Assembly: GCA_047623945.1 (NCBI GenBank)
Contig: JBLHOT010000012.1
Coordinates: forward strand, 8,461 to 72,460
Source: Arcticibacterium sp047623945
GTDB lineage: Bacteria; Bacteroidota; Bacteroidia; Cytophagales; Spirosomataceae
Direction: 5' to 3'
Length of the DNA stretch: 64,000 nucleotides
The translations under genes were made by a program, and so were the position numbers. Each line of letters begins with the position of its first letter. Within the stretch, counting starts at the first letter, position 1. Positions 16,410-24,589 of this stretch are shown here, one piece after another. Under the pieces are notes generated by a model. It was not told where the DNA came from. It saw only the letters and a list, made by a program, of their open reading frames with translations, and did not search any database.

Positions 16410-18035
16410 ATGAATAAGATAACTTTAATTTTCCTCCTTCTACAAACCTCATCAAGTTTTGCACAACAGAAGTATTTAATACTTTTTACAGACAAGGCTG
16501 ACAGCCCTTTTAGTGTGGGCAGTCCACAAGAATTTTTATCTGATCGTTCTATAGAAAGGCGTGAAAAGCAGGGGATAAGTGTTACGGAACATGACTTACC
16601 TGTGAATCCGTCTTATGTGGCGAATCTTAACTCTAACGGCTTTAAGGTGCTTTACACCAGTAAATGGTATAATGGAGCCTTGATAGATATTTCTAGTTCA
16701 GAATTAGATAAGGTCTTAGCCTTGCCTTTTGTTAAAGGTGTAGAAGGAATGTCTAGAAACGGTTTAGAAGATGGCTCTGGAGGCGTTCTTAGTGCCGTTA
16801 AAGCTATGCCCAACGTGCCCATGATAGACGCTGGCACATCTGCAAATCAGCTACAAATGCTGGGTGCAGACAAAATGCATGAGATGAATTTTACGGGTAG
16901 AGGAGTTTTAATAGGACTCATGGATTCTGGGTTTTCAAATGCTGATAAGCTTGATGTATTTAAAGCTATTTTCAATGAGAATAGAGTCCTTCAAACCTTT
17001 AATTTCGTAAACGGTACGCCAGAAGTTTATTCTAATTCACATAACCATGGAACCAATGTATTGAGCTGTATAGGAGCTAGTCTGGATGGTCAAATGGTCG
17101 GTACCGCCCCTGATGCCTCTTTTGCTCTTTACATAACGGAAAATGTCAGTTCTGAGACGAGGCTAGAAGAAGCCAACTGGCTCTTTGCAGCAGAACGAGC
17201 TGATTCTTTAGGCGTAGATATTGTGGGTTCGTCGCTTGGCTATAGTGATTTCCAAGGAACTACTCAGGATTACAGCTATGGCGACATGGATGGAAACACC
17301 GCCATCATCACTAAGGCCGCAGACTGGTTGGTCTCTAAAGGTGTGGTAGTGGTAGTCTCAGCGGGAAACGAAGGAAATGGAGCATGGAGATATGTTACTG
17401 CTCCCGCTGATGGAGATTCTGTAATAGCCGTAGCCGCTGTAAATTCTAACGGAACCTATGTCACATTTAGCTCTATAGGCCCGAGTGCAGACGGTAGAGT
17501 GAAACCGGAAATTGCGGCAAAAGGAGCTGGCACCACCATTGCTAGAGCAAATAATACAATTTCAAAAGCTAATGGAACTTCCTTTGCCGCTCCTTTAATA
17601 ACAGGTTTGGTGGCAGGAATTAAACAGGCCTTCCCAGAATTCACGGCCATGGAAATTCGTGAGTTATTATTTGAATCTAGCTCACAGGCCAATCAGCCAG
17701 ATAATTTATTAGGATATGGTATACCGAACTTTGAGAGAGCTTATGACCTAGCACAATTAAAAACGCTTATAAATTCTACGGATAAAGATGTTTTGGTCTT
17801 CCCAAATCCTGCAGGAAATAATGGAAATGTAAAAGTCTTAATCACAAAAGATGAATTAGGAAATGAATTCAATGTGAGTTTGACAGATGCCACCGGAAGG
17901 TTATTGTTTGAAAACAGCTATAAGCGTAGCTTTTTCGACGTAAATATAAATCAGCAAGGGTTACCTACTGGCCTTTACCTCTTAAGGGTTTGGAATGGTT
18001 TATTCACTCATACGGAGCGTTTGCTTATTGAGTAG
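16410..18035 (+). CDS. Secreted subtilisin-like (S8) serine protease with type IX sorting domain
   Basis: 541 residues. A Sec signal peptide ends near residue 18 (S-S-F-A|Q-Q). A propeptide-like region runs to about residue 145. The S8 catalytic triad is visible: Asp172 in L-M-D-S-G, His213 in H-N-H-G-T, and Ser391 in N-G-T-S-F-A-A-P, with the oxyanion Asn in V-S-A-G-N-E-G. The last 80 or so residues form a type A T9SS C-terminal domain (V-F-P-N-P, then D-A-T-G-R-L, L-P-T-G-L-Y-L-L-R-V), so the protease is exported across the outer membrane by the type IX system and probably anchored to the cell surface or released. Its 3' end overlaps the convergent Nudix gene by 11 bases. Confidence 0.93.
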   Translation: MNKITLIFLLLQTSSSFAQQKYLILFTDKADSPFSVGSPQEFLSDRSIERREKQGISVTEHDLPVNPSYVANLNSNGFKVLYTSKWYNGALIDISSSELDKVLALPFVKGVEGMSRNGLEDGSGGVLSAVKAMPNVPMIDAGTSANQLQMLGADKMHEMNFTGRGVLIGLMDSGFSNADKLDVFKAIFNENRVLQTFNFVNGTPEVYSNSHNHGTNVLSCIGASLDGQMVGTAPDASFALYITENVSSETRLEEANWLFAAERADSLGVDIVGSSLGYSDFQGTTQDYSYGDMDGNTAIITKAADWLVSKGVVVVVSAGNEGNGAWRYVTAPADGDSVIAVAAVNSNGTYVTFSSIGPSADGRVKPEIAAKGAGTTIARANNTISKANGTSFAAPLITGLVAGIKQAFPEFTAMEIRELLFESSSQANQPDNLLGYGIPNFERAYDLAQLKTLINSTDKDVLVFPNPAGNNGNVKVLITKDELGNEFNVSLTDATGRLLFENSYKRSFFDVNINQQGLPTGLYLLRVWNGLFTHTERLLIE

Positions 18036-18564
18036 CCTTTGTTTTAGATTTCATTCTTAGAATGCTTTCTTCGTTGGTCACTAGCTCTAGTTCGGCTAGG
18101 TTTACCCACCTTATAGCATGAGTTTCATGGTTCTGTACAATGACTTGTTTATCATGAGCCACAAATAAGTACCTAAGGTCAAAATGTTCGTGCTCAGGAA
18201 TGCCTTTTCTTTCTGGTATCATATGGATATCTACATCAAAAATTTGCGGCATAGAAATAGAAGGAACAATGCCTGTCTCTTCATGAAGTTCTTTCAAAGC
18301 CACTCTTAAAGTATTTTGGTCACCATCACAATGCCCACCAGGTTGTAGCCATTTTTTTAATTTAACATGATCTATCAGCAAAACTTTGTCCCTGTTTTCA
18401 TTAATCACCCAGCATGAAGCCGTTATGTGTCCAATTAATAATGACCTTTCAAAACAATCTTCATACTGCTCCACAAAGTCCAACATCCTGATTCGCATGC
18501 CTTCTTCTGTTTGATTGAAGGTCATATATTGAGTTAATTGCTCTATAAGTTGTTTCCTGTTCAT
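18025..18564 (-). CDS. Nudix hydrolase
   Basis: 179 residues. The Nudix box lies near the middle: G-G-H-C-D-G-D-Q, seven residues, K-E-L-H-E-E-T-G-I. Compared with GX5EX7REUXEEXGU the first Glu is Gln and the Arg is Lys, while the metal-binding E-L-x-E-E core is intact. The L-Q-P-G-G-H-C-D-G-D form is typical of a Nudix subfamily of unknown substrate. It would hydrolyse a nucleoside diphosphate linked to another moiety. It is a stand-alone gene, convergent and overlapping with the subtilase and divergent from the DUF2911 gene. Confidence 0.85.
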   Translation of the reverse strand: MNRKQLIEQLTQYMTFNQTEEGMRIRMLDFVEQYEDCFERSLLIGHITASCWVINENRDKVLLIDHVKLKKWLQPGGHCDGDQNTLRVALKELHEETGIVPSISMPQIFDVDIHMIPERKGIPEHEHFDLRYLFVAHDKQVIVQNHETHAIRWVNLAELELVTNEESILRMKSKTKATQ

Positions 18565-18582
18565 TAAATTGTATTAATTTTG
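18550..18582 (+). promoter_or_regulatory. Probable promoter of the DUF2911 gene
   Basis: TTG at 18550-18552, then 22 bases, then TAATTTTG at 18575-18582, fitting TTG-N(17-23)-TAnnTTTG. The predicted leader is about 40 bases. The -33 element lies inside the first codons of the divergent Nudix gene. Confidence 0.5.
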
Positions 18583-18628
18583 GCGTATTAAAAGAGCGAC
18601 AAATATCTCTATTGACACAAATTATTAT

Positions 18629-19471
18629 ATGAAACAGTCTTACTTAATTCTATTCATTTCTATCCTCGTTTCATTCTCAATAAAAGCACAAGTAGCACCA
18701 CAACCAAGCCCCGGAGCAAGTTTTTCTCAGACCGTCGGTATCACAAGAATTAATGTGGAGTACTCTCGTCCTGGTGTAAAAGGCCGTACTATTTTTGGCG
18801 GCTTATTAAAATATGGAGAGCTATGGAGAACCGGAGCTAATGCCCCTACCATTATCAGTTTATCCAATGACGTAAAAATCAACGGTGCCACCTTATTGGC
18901 CGGTGACTATTCCCTTCACTCTTTCCCGGGTGAAAAGACATGGAAGATAGTTTTCAACACTGATCTAGATGCTGCTCAAAACACCTATAATGAACTAGAT
19001 AATGCTCTCTTAGTAATTGTAGAGCCTAAAAAAGTGGACTTTACAGAGACTTTTACCATAGATATATCGGATATACATACAGATATGGCTAGGCTTAATA
19101 TCTACTGGGAGCACACCGCCGTTTCACTTCAAATAACCGTAGACAATGAGTCAGCGATTAACAATGAAATTCTAATAAGAAACAATGAGGCCGCGGGTGC
19201 ATTTCAGCAAGCCGCCGAATACATGGTAAATAAAAACATGGATTTAGCCGTCGCTTTAGAAAACATTGAAAAGTCTATTTTTCTTAAGGAAACATTTAGA
19301 AACACTTGGATAAAGTCTGTCATTCTAAAGCAAATGGGAAGAAATACAGATGCTCTAAAAATGGCTATCAAAGCTCAGACCCTAGGCAAAACCGATCCTG
19401 TTTATCAACTATTTAAGGATGCAGTGGAAAGCAGTATTATAGAATTAAGGTCTAGTGTTCCATCGAATTAG
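18629..19471 (+). CDS. DUF2911-domain exported protein
   Basis: 280 residues with a signal peptide (cleavage near S-I-K-A|Q). The body carries the DUF2911 core: P-S-P-G-A-S-F-S-Q, V-E-Y-S-R-P-G-V-K-G-R, G-E-L-W-R-T-G-A-N-A, and a later beta domain. The last 90 residues are helical and TPR-like (A-A-E-Y-M-V-N-K-N-M-D-L-A). DUF2911 proteins are frequent in Bacteroidota envelopes and have no established biochemical role. It is a single-gene unit with its own promoter, ending 18 bases before the convergent propeller lipoprotein gene. Confidence 0.85.
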   Translation: MKQSYLILFISILVSFSIKAQVAPQPSPGASFSQTVGITRINVEYSRPGVKGRTIFGGLLKYGELWRTGANAPTIISLSNDVKINGATLLAGDYSLHSFPGEKTWKIVFNTDLDAAQNTYNELDNALLVIVEPKKVDFTETFTIDISDIHTDMARLNIYWEHTAVSLQITVDNESAINNEILIRNNEAAGAFQQAAEYMVNKNMDLAVALENIEKSIFLKETFRNTWIKSVILKQMGRNTDALKMAIKAQTLGKTDPVYQLFKDAVESSIIELRSSVPSN

Positions 19472-19489
19472 GAGGTGATTTGAGCTATT

Positions 19490-20515
19490 TCAGTAAATAG
19501 CAATACCATTAGGCTTTTGCCCTACCTCTATAGTCTTTATTACTTCTTTGGTGTTGGTATCTATAAATACCGCTGTATTTTCAAATTGATTTACCAAAAT
19601 GGCCATTTCCCCATTTTGAAAAAACTTAATCATGTGAGGATTAGCCTCCGGAAAGTCAAACGATTTTGTCTCCATCCAGACGTTGTTTGTTTTTTTGAAG
19701 ACTTTAACTTGATTTTGCATAGAAGCACAAACCCATAATTCATTTCTTAAAGTATTAAAGGCTAGGTTTCCAGGGTTAAAATCAAAGTCAATAAAATCAA
19801 TCACCGAAAAAGTAGTCACATCCACGAAATTGACAGACTTTCTAGTTCCATTGGAGACTAGAACTACATTCTCATAACCTGGCCACACATTCCCCGCCGA
19901 CAAATCTACCTTAACAGCTTTGTCCCTTTCTTTCGTTTCAACATTAATGAAGGAAAGAAAAGTACTTTCGCCACTTCTTACCACAGCGTATTTCCCATCT
20001 TCTGTAAATACTACTTCAGAAGGGTCTGCGTCTACTTGAGATTGCGTTATGAGTTTATAATTAGAAGCATTATAGACATACACAATACCGTCATGACTTA
20101 AACCTGCCGTCCAGATTTCACTATCATCTGGCGAAAAAACAGCATTATGATTGGCAAAGGGAACATCAAACTCCTTCATTTTTTTGCCACTTTGAGCATC
20201 TAAAACGACAACTCCACCGCTAAATTCACCTCCATGTAGGCCAATGTGTCCTTTAGAGAAATCGTACCCTGGATTGGCTATGGCCATTTTAGATTTATCG
20301 GTAGACATATAAACATGATGCGGAAATCTATCAATTTTGTCAGTGACCTTATAGGAGTCTATCACACTTAATCTGGAAAGGTCTATCACTTCTACAGTTC
20401 TAGAACCACCCGAAACTACATAGGCTACATTATCTCTTAATGCAGTAATTTCTTCTGCTGGTTTACAACCAAATAATAAAGCTAGTGGAAGGAGTAATAT
20501 TTTGAGTTTCTTCAT
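19490..20515 (-). CDS. YVTN-type beta-propeller lipoprotein
   Basis: 341 residues with a lipoprotein signal ending L-L-F-G-C at about residue 17. The mature chain is built of WD40/YVTN-like blades (repeats of the form V-A-Y-V-V-S-G-G-S-x-T-V-E-V-I-D-L and V-F-I-D-T-N-T-K-E-V-I-K-T-I-E-V-G). Such propellers are scaffolds or ligand binders on the periplasmic or outer-membrane face; no catalytic residues can be assigned. The ATG follows directly on the T run of a terminator-like hairpin, so expression may depend on read-through or an unseen promoter. Confidence 0.82.
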   Translation of the reverse strand: MKKLKILLLPLALLFGCKPAEEITALRDNVAYVVSGGSRTVEVIDLSRLSVIDSYKVTDKIDRFPHHVYMSTDKSKMAIANPGYDFSKGHIGLHGGEFSGGVVVLDAQSGKKMKEFDVPFANHNAVFSPDDSEIWTAGLSHDGIVYVYNASNYKLITQSQVDADPSEVVFTEDGKYAVVRSGESTFLSFINVETKERDKAVKVDLSAGNVWPGYENVVLVSNGTRKSVNFVDVTTFSVIDFIDFDFNPGNLAFNTLRNELWVCASMQNQVKVFKKTNNVWMETKSFDFPEANPHMIKFFQNGEMAILVNQFENTAVFIDTNTKEVIKTIEVGQKPNGIAIY

Positions 20516-20546
20516 AAAAAATGCGTTACTATGAAGTAACGCATTT
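20516..20546 (-). terminator. Terminator hairpin abutting the propeller lipoprotein start codon
   Basis: A 12-bp perfect stem (20535-20546 with 20519-20530) with a 4-base loop. On the minus strand it runs into five T's and then immediately the ATG at 20513-20515. It lies after the small membrane protein gene on the same strand. Confidence 0.7.
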
Positions 20547-20575
20547 AAATATCTGCTTAGTTTCTAGAATCGAAA

Positions 20576-20866
20576 CTATTGAATAAAACTAACTATAAAA
20601 GCCACGACCATCTTTCCAAAATAAGTGAAAGAAGCCACTAAGTATCCTCCAAGCCTCTCCGCAATACTTTGAGGCTCTTTGAGATCCTCCTTATTTTTTT
20701 CCATTTCGAAATTCACTTTTTCTATCCCCTCTTCCTCCTTAGCAAAATTTCCATTCTCTTTTTGTACTAATTCCGTTTGATTAGAATTTGTGCTATCCAT
20801 TTGTTCAAATCCTGAATTAAGGACTAAAACAGAAGAAAGAAGTAATACGCCTAATAACTTTCTCAT
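20576..20866 (-). CDS. Small protein with signal-like N-terminus and C-terminal TM helix
   Basis: 96 residues from the ATG at 20866. The frame extends 26 codons upstream, but those lie within fumC and look non-coding. A hydrophobic N-terminus (M-R-K-L-L-G-V-L-L-L-S-S-V-L-V-L) is followed by a Glu/Lys/Asn-rich hydrophilic middle of about 45 residues and a C-terminal hydrophobic stretch (S-F-T-Y-F-G-K-M-V-V-A-F-I-V-S-F-I). I recognise no family. It lies 35 bases after fumC on the same strand and may be co-transcribed with it. A hairpin terminator follows. Confidence 0.55.
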   Translation of the reverse strand: MRKLLGVLLLSSVLVLNSGFEQMDSTNSNQTELVQKENGNFAKEEEGIEKVNFEMEKNKEDLKEPQSIAERLGGYLVASFTYFGKMVVAFIVSFIQ

Positions 20867-20901
20867 TCCTAAAAAGGCATTAATGATGTCCAAAATTCGG
20901 A

Positions 20902-22305
20902 TTATTTTGGCAAATCTCCAACCATATCCTCTGGTTTCACCCATTCGTCAAACTCTTCAGAGCTTAAATAACCCAATTCTATCGCCATTTCTTTCAAAGA
21001 GGTACCCTTTGCATGAGCTTTCTGAGCAATCTCCGCTGCTTTGTAATAACCTATTTTAGTATTCAAAGCCGTAACCAGCATCAATGAATTATTTAGCTGA
21101 CGCTTAATATTATCATGTATGGGCTCTAGGCCAACAGCACAATGATCATTAAAAGAAACACAAGCCTCTCCGATCAATCTTGCCGAGTGAATAAAATTAT
21201 AAATCATCATTGGCTTAAACACGTTGAGCTCAAAATGGCCATTAGCTCCACCAATATTTATAGCTACATCGTTTCCTAAGACTTGGGCAGCAATCATGGT
21301 CATAGCCTCACTTTGGGTGGGATTTACCTTCCCAGGCATAATAGATGAACCCGGCTCATTGGCTGGTATAGATAACTCACCAATACCTGAACGAGGACCA
21401 GAAGAGAGCATTCTGATATCATTTGCAATTTTCATTAAGCTTACAGCAACCGTTTTTAAAGCACCATGTGTTTCCACAATAGCATCATGTGCGGCCAGAG
21501 CCTCAAACTTGTTTTCGGCAGTTATAAAAGGTAGACCCGTAAGCGTTGCAATATGCCGAGCCACATTCTCCGAATATCCCTCAGGTGTATTTATTCCGGT
21601 ACCTACTGCTGTACCTCCGAGAGCCAACTCAGATAAGTGGGCAAAGGTGTTTTTGACCGCTTTAAGGCCATGATTTAGCTGAGAAACATATCCCGAAAGT
21701 TCTTGACCAACGGTTAAAGGCGTAGCATCCATGAAGTGAGTTCTACCTATTTTCACCACATACATAAAGGCTTTTGATTTAGCCTCTAAAGTATCTCTAA
21801 GCTTCTCTATCCCAGGAATAGTATTCTCAATCAGCAACTTATATGCGGCAATGTGCATGGCCGTTGGGAATGTATCATTGGAGGATTGAGACTTATTTAC
21901 ATCGTCATTTGGATGAAGAAACTTTGCCTTATCTGAGAGTAAGCCACCATTTAAAACATGAGCTCTATTGGCCATCACCTCATTACAATTCATATTGCTC
22001 TGAGTTCCTGAACCTGTTTGCCAAACCACTAAAGGGAATTGATTATCTAAGTCTCCGTTGAGAATTTCTTGGCAAACCTTTCCAATCAAATCAGCCTTGG
22101 CAGCATCTAAGACACCCGCTTCTTTATTAGTTAAGGCAGCAGCATGCTTGAGATAGGCAAAAGCCTGAATGATTTCCTTTGGCATTTTATTGATATCCCT
22201 AGCAATATCAAAATTCTCAATGGAACGCTGCGTCTGAGCTCCCCAATAAACCTCGGCAGGAACGTGAACCTCTCCTATCGTATCTTTTTCAATTCTATAC
22301 TCCAT
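20902..22305 (-). CDS. fumC: Class II fumarate hydratase
   Basis: 467 residues from the ATG at 22305, where M-E-Y-R-I-E-K-D-T-I-G aligns with known fumarases; the longer frame adds 13 unlikely residues. It hydrates fumarate to L-malate in the TCA cycle, is cofactor-free, and is active as a cytosolic tetramer. The signature G-S-S-I-M-P-G-K-V-N-P, the active-site His in G-R-T-H-F-M-D-A-T-P, and the S-S-N-D-T-F-P-T-A-M-H block are all intact. Upstream there is a good promoter. The small membrane protein gene follows on the same strand. Confidence 0.97.
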   Translation of the reverse strand: MEYRIEKDTIGEVHVPAEVYWGAQTQRSIENFDIARDINKMPKEIIQAFAYLKHAAALTNKEAGVLDAAKADLIGKVCQEILNGDLDNQFPLVVWQTGSGTQSNMNCNEVMANRAHVLNGGLLSDKAKFLHPNDDVNKSQSSNDTFPTAMHIAAYKLLIENTIPGIEKLRDTLEAKSKAFMYVVKIGRTHFMDATPLTVGQELSGYVSQLNHGLKAVKNTFAHLSELALGGTAVGTGINTPEGYSENVARHIATLTGLPFITAENKFEALAAHDAIVETHGALKTVAVSLMKIANDIRMLSSGPRSGIGELSIPANEPGSSIMPGKVNPTQSEAMTMIAAQVLGNDVAINIGGANGHFELNVFKPMMIYNFIHSARLIGEACVSFNDHCAVGLEPIHDNIKRQLNNSLMLVTALNTKIGYYKAAEIAQKAHAKGTSLKEMAIELGYLSSEEFDEWVKPEDMVGDLPK

Positions 22306-22323
22306 ATTTCTAATTAGTTGGTA

Positions 22324-22354
22324 CAAAAATAAGTCAGGCACCAAAGGCTTTCAA
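22324..22354 (-). promoter_or_regulatory. Probable fumC promoter
   Basis: On the minus strand, TTG (22352-22354), 20 bases, then TATTTTTG (22324-22331): both elements and the spacing fit the Bacteroidota consensus. The box is 18 bases before the chosen ATG, which supports that start, since the upstream ATG at 22344 would lie inside the promoter. Confidence 0.6.
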
Positions 22355-22397
22355 GAACATAGCTCATTATTATTCATTAATGAACTGGCGAAAACCT

Positions 22398-22405
22398 TAA
22401 TTTTG
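22398..22405 (+). promoter_or_regulatory. Possible -7 box of truA
   Basis: TAATTTTG matches TAnnTTTG exactly and lies 14 bases before the truA ATG, implying a leader of only a few bases. No TTG sits at the expected upstream distance. Confidence 0.35.
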
Positions 22406-22419
22406 CGGTCGAATTATAT

Positions 22420-23166
22420 ATGAGGTATTTTTTAGAAATCACATATTTGGGCACGCAGTATCACGGTTGGCAAATCCAACCGAGAGAATCTAGCATTCAG
22501 GAGCATATAGAATTGGCTTTGAGCAAAATCCTTTGTCGTGAGATCCGTGTACAAGGAAGTAGCAGAACTGACACGGGCGTTCATGCCCGTCAGCAATACG
22601 CCCATTTTGATATAGAAAACTTGAATATAGCCACAGGTGATTTAAAATGGAAGCTCAATAGCTTTTTACCAAATGATATCTCCATAGCTCAGATCCTTCC
22701 AGTTCCAGTACATTATCATAGCAGATTTGACGCTTTGAGCCGTTCATACACTTATAGAGTTAATTTAGAAAAAAATCCATTTAGTTTAGTTCAATCACTT
22801 TATTTCAGAAAACCTTTAGACCTGGATTCAATGAATAAAGCAGCTTCATTCTTATTGAAAAATAACGATTTCCAATGTTTTAGCAAAGTAAGAACAGACG
22901 TGGCTAATTTCAATTGTAATATAGTAATGGCTGAATGGCATCAGATTGGTTATCAACTAGAATTTCGAATTAAGGCCAACCGCTTTCTTAGAGGCATGGT
23001 GAGAGCTGTGGTGGGCACTTTAATTCAGATTGGCGAAAAGAAAATAAGTATTTCAGAGTTTCAACATATCATAGACTCAAAAGATAGAAGGATGGCAGGA
23101 AGTGCTGCCAAAGCACATGGATTAACACTAGAAGAGGTTAATTACCCCGAGGGTTATTTTAATTGA
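22420..23166 (+). CDS. truA: tRNA pseudouridine(38-40) synthase
   Basis: 248 residues. It isomerises U38-U40 in the anticodon arm of many tRNAs. The catalytic Asp51 is in S-S-R-T-D-T-G-V-H-A. Other family landmarks are Y-L-G-T-Q-Y-H-G-W-Q near the N-terminus, H-Y-H-S-R-F-D-A in the middle, and F-L-R-G-M-V-R near the C-terminus. It is the first gene of a tight operon: its TGA overlaps the ATG of the GNAT gene, and that gene overlaps the Sua5/TsaC gene in turn, linking two tRNA modification enzymes. Confidence 0.96.
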   Translation: MRYFLEITYLGTQYHGWQIQPRESSIQEHIELALSKILCREIRVQGSSRTDTGVHARQQYAHFDIENLNIATGDLKWKLNSFLPNDISIAQILPVPVHYHSRFDALSRSYTYRVNLEKNPFSLVQSLYFRKPLDLDSMNKAASFLLKNNDFQCFSKVRTDVANFNCNIVMAEWHQIGYQLEFRIKANRFLRGMVRAVVGTLIQIGEKKISISEFQHIIDSKDRRMAGSAAKAHGLTLEEVNYPEGYFN

Positions 23167-23627
23167 TGAATATTAGAAAAGCAGAAAGTAATGAAATAAA
23201 AAGAGTAAGAGAGCTCTTTGAGGCGTATGCCAAGGAACTAGATGTAGATTTATGTTTCCAAAATTTCGCGGGCGAGATGGATAGTCTGCCAGGCGTTTAT
23301 TCTGAACCCGAAGGCTGTATTTTAGTACTAGAAAATGACAAGGCCAAACTTTTGGGAGCTGTAGCGTTAAAAAAACTGGAAAATGGTATTTGTGAAATGA
23401 AACGACTTTATCTAGAACCAAGTGTAAGAAAAAGCGGTTTTGGAAAGAAAATGGCTAATGCCATTATGGATGAAGCCAAGCATAAGGGTTATAAGACTAT
23501 GAAACTAGATACCTTACAAAGGCTCGAAACCGCTGTAGGTATCTATAAAAAGATGGGTTTCGTCAGTACTAAACCCTATAATTATAATCCTGAAAATACC
23601 GTTCTTTACTTCGAGAAAGCTTTATAA
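23166..23627 (+). CDS. GNAT-family N-acetyltransferase
   Basis: 153 residues from ATG 23166, which overlaps the truA stop (TGATG); the in-frame TTG three bases earlier is less likely. GNAT fold: the acetyl-CoA pyrophosphate-binding region is seen as M-K-R-L-Y-L-E-P-S-V-R-K-S-G-F-G-K, with the later I-Y-K-K-M-G-F motif. The substrate cannot be told. Its position between truA and the threonylcarbamoyl-AMP synthase gene may be only operonic convenience. Confidence 0.85.
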   Translation: MNIRKAESNEIKRVRELFEAYAKELDVDLCFQNFAGEMDSLPGVYSEPEGCILVLENDKAKLLGAVALKKLENGICEMKRLYLEPSVRKSGFGKKMANAIMDEAKHKGYKTMKLDTLQRLETAVGIYKKMGFVSTKPYNYNPENTVLYFEKAL

Positions 23628-24589
23628 TGGCAGAGATTGGAATTGACATATCATTAGCAAAAAGATTGCTCGAAAAAAGCGAATTGGTGGGCATACCTAC
23701 AGAGACCGTATACGGTCTGGCCGCAAATGCTCTTGATGTAAACGCCGTTGCCAAAATTTTCAAGGTGAAGAATCGACCATCTTTTGACCCTTTAATTATT
23801 CACACCGACACTATTGAGAAGGTTAAAAGTTTCGTGAAAGATATTCCACTAGGTTTAGAGCTACTCCTTAGGACGTTTTCTCCAGGCCCACTTACTGTTC
23901 TTTTGCCAAAAAATAACCATATTCCAGATTTGGTTAGCTCCGGTCTTGAAAGAGTGGCGGTGCGTATTCCTAAACACCCCTTGACTTTAGAGCTTTTGGC
24001 AGCCCTTGATTTTCCTTTGGCGGCTCCGTCCGCAAACCCTTTTGGATATATCAGCCCTACTTCTGCCGAGCATGTCAATAGGCAATTAGGTGATAAAATT
24101 CCTTATATTTTAAATGGCGGAAACTGCCAAGTAGGATTAGAATCTACCATAGTAGGCTATGAAGATGGCGAACTTACGGTGTACAGAAAGGGTGGTTTAC
24201 CTTTGGAGGTGATAGAGAAACTGATAGGAAAAGTTAAAATCAAGGAGCATTCAAGCTCTAATCCAGCTGCACCAGGGATGTTGGTATCTCACTATTCCCC
24301 AAATAAGAAGGTTTTTTTTAAAGAAGATTTTTTCATGAAGTATGGAAAAGGGAGTCTTTCAAAAGTAGGTTTTTTAGGTTTCTCAGAGGCTATTGATGGA
24401 ATACCGGCTAACAATCAATTCCTTTTGTCAAAAAAAGGAGACTTAAATGAGGCCGCCAAGAATCTATTTTCAGGTTTACGGTTTCTTGACAATTTGCCTA
24501 TTGATACAGTATTGGTAGAGCTTGTGAAGGATGAAGGTTTGGGCAGAGCCATTAACGACCGACTAAAAAGAGCAGTCTCAAAAGTTTAA
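23627..24589 (+). CDS. tsaC: L-threonylcarbamoyladenylate synthase (Sua5 type)
   Basis: 320 residues. It makes threonylcarbamoyl-AMP from threonine, bicarbonate and ATP, the first step of the t6A37 modification of ANN-decoding tRNAs. The YrdC domain (about 1-200) has the P-T-E-T-V-Y-G-L-A motif, K-x-R-P-S-F-D-P-L-I and S-A-N-P-F-G. The S-H-Y-S-P linker and about 110 further residues form the extra Sua5 domain, so this is the long Sua5/TsaC2 form. The ATG overlaps the preceding stop (TAATG). The 3' end overlaps the convergent OmpA-family gene by 4 bases. Confidence 0.94.
   Translation: MAEIGIDISLAKRLLEKSELVGIPTETVYGLAANALDVNAVAKIFKVKNRPSFDPLIIHTDTIEKVKSFVKDIPLGLELLLRTFSPGPLTVLLPKNNHIPDLVSSGLERVAVRIPKHPLTLELLAALDFPLAAPSANPFGYISPTSAEHVNRQLGDKIPYILNGGNCQVGLESTIVGYEDGELTVYRKGGLPLEVIEKLIGKVKIKEHSSSNPAAPGMLVSHYSPNKKVFFKEDFFMKYGKGSLSKVGFLGFSEAIDGIPANNQFLLSKKGDLNEAAKNLFSGLRFLDNLPIDTVLVELVKDEGLGRAINDRLKRAVSKV

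Noticed and set aside
20902..22344. Longer FumC starting at 22344
   Set aside because: That start would lie inside the predicted promoter, and the family N-terminus matches the ATG at 22305.
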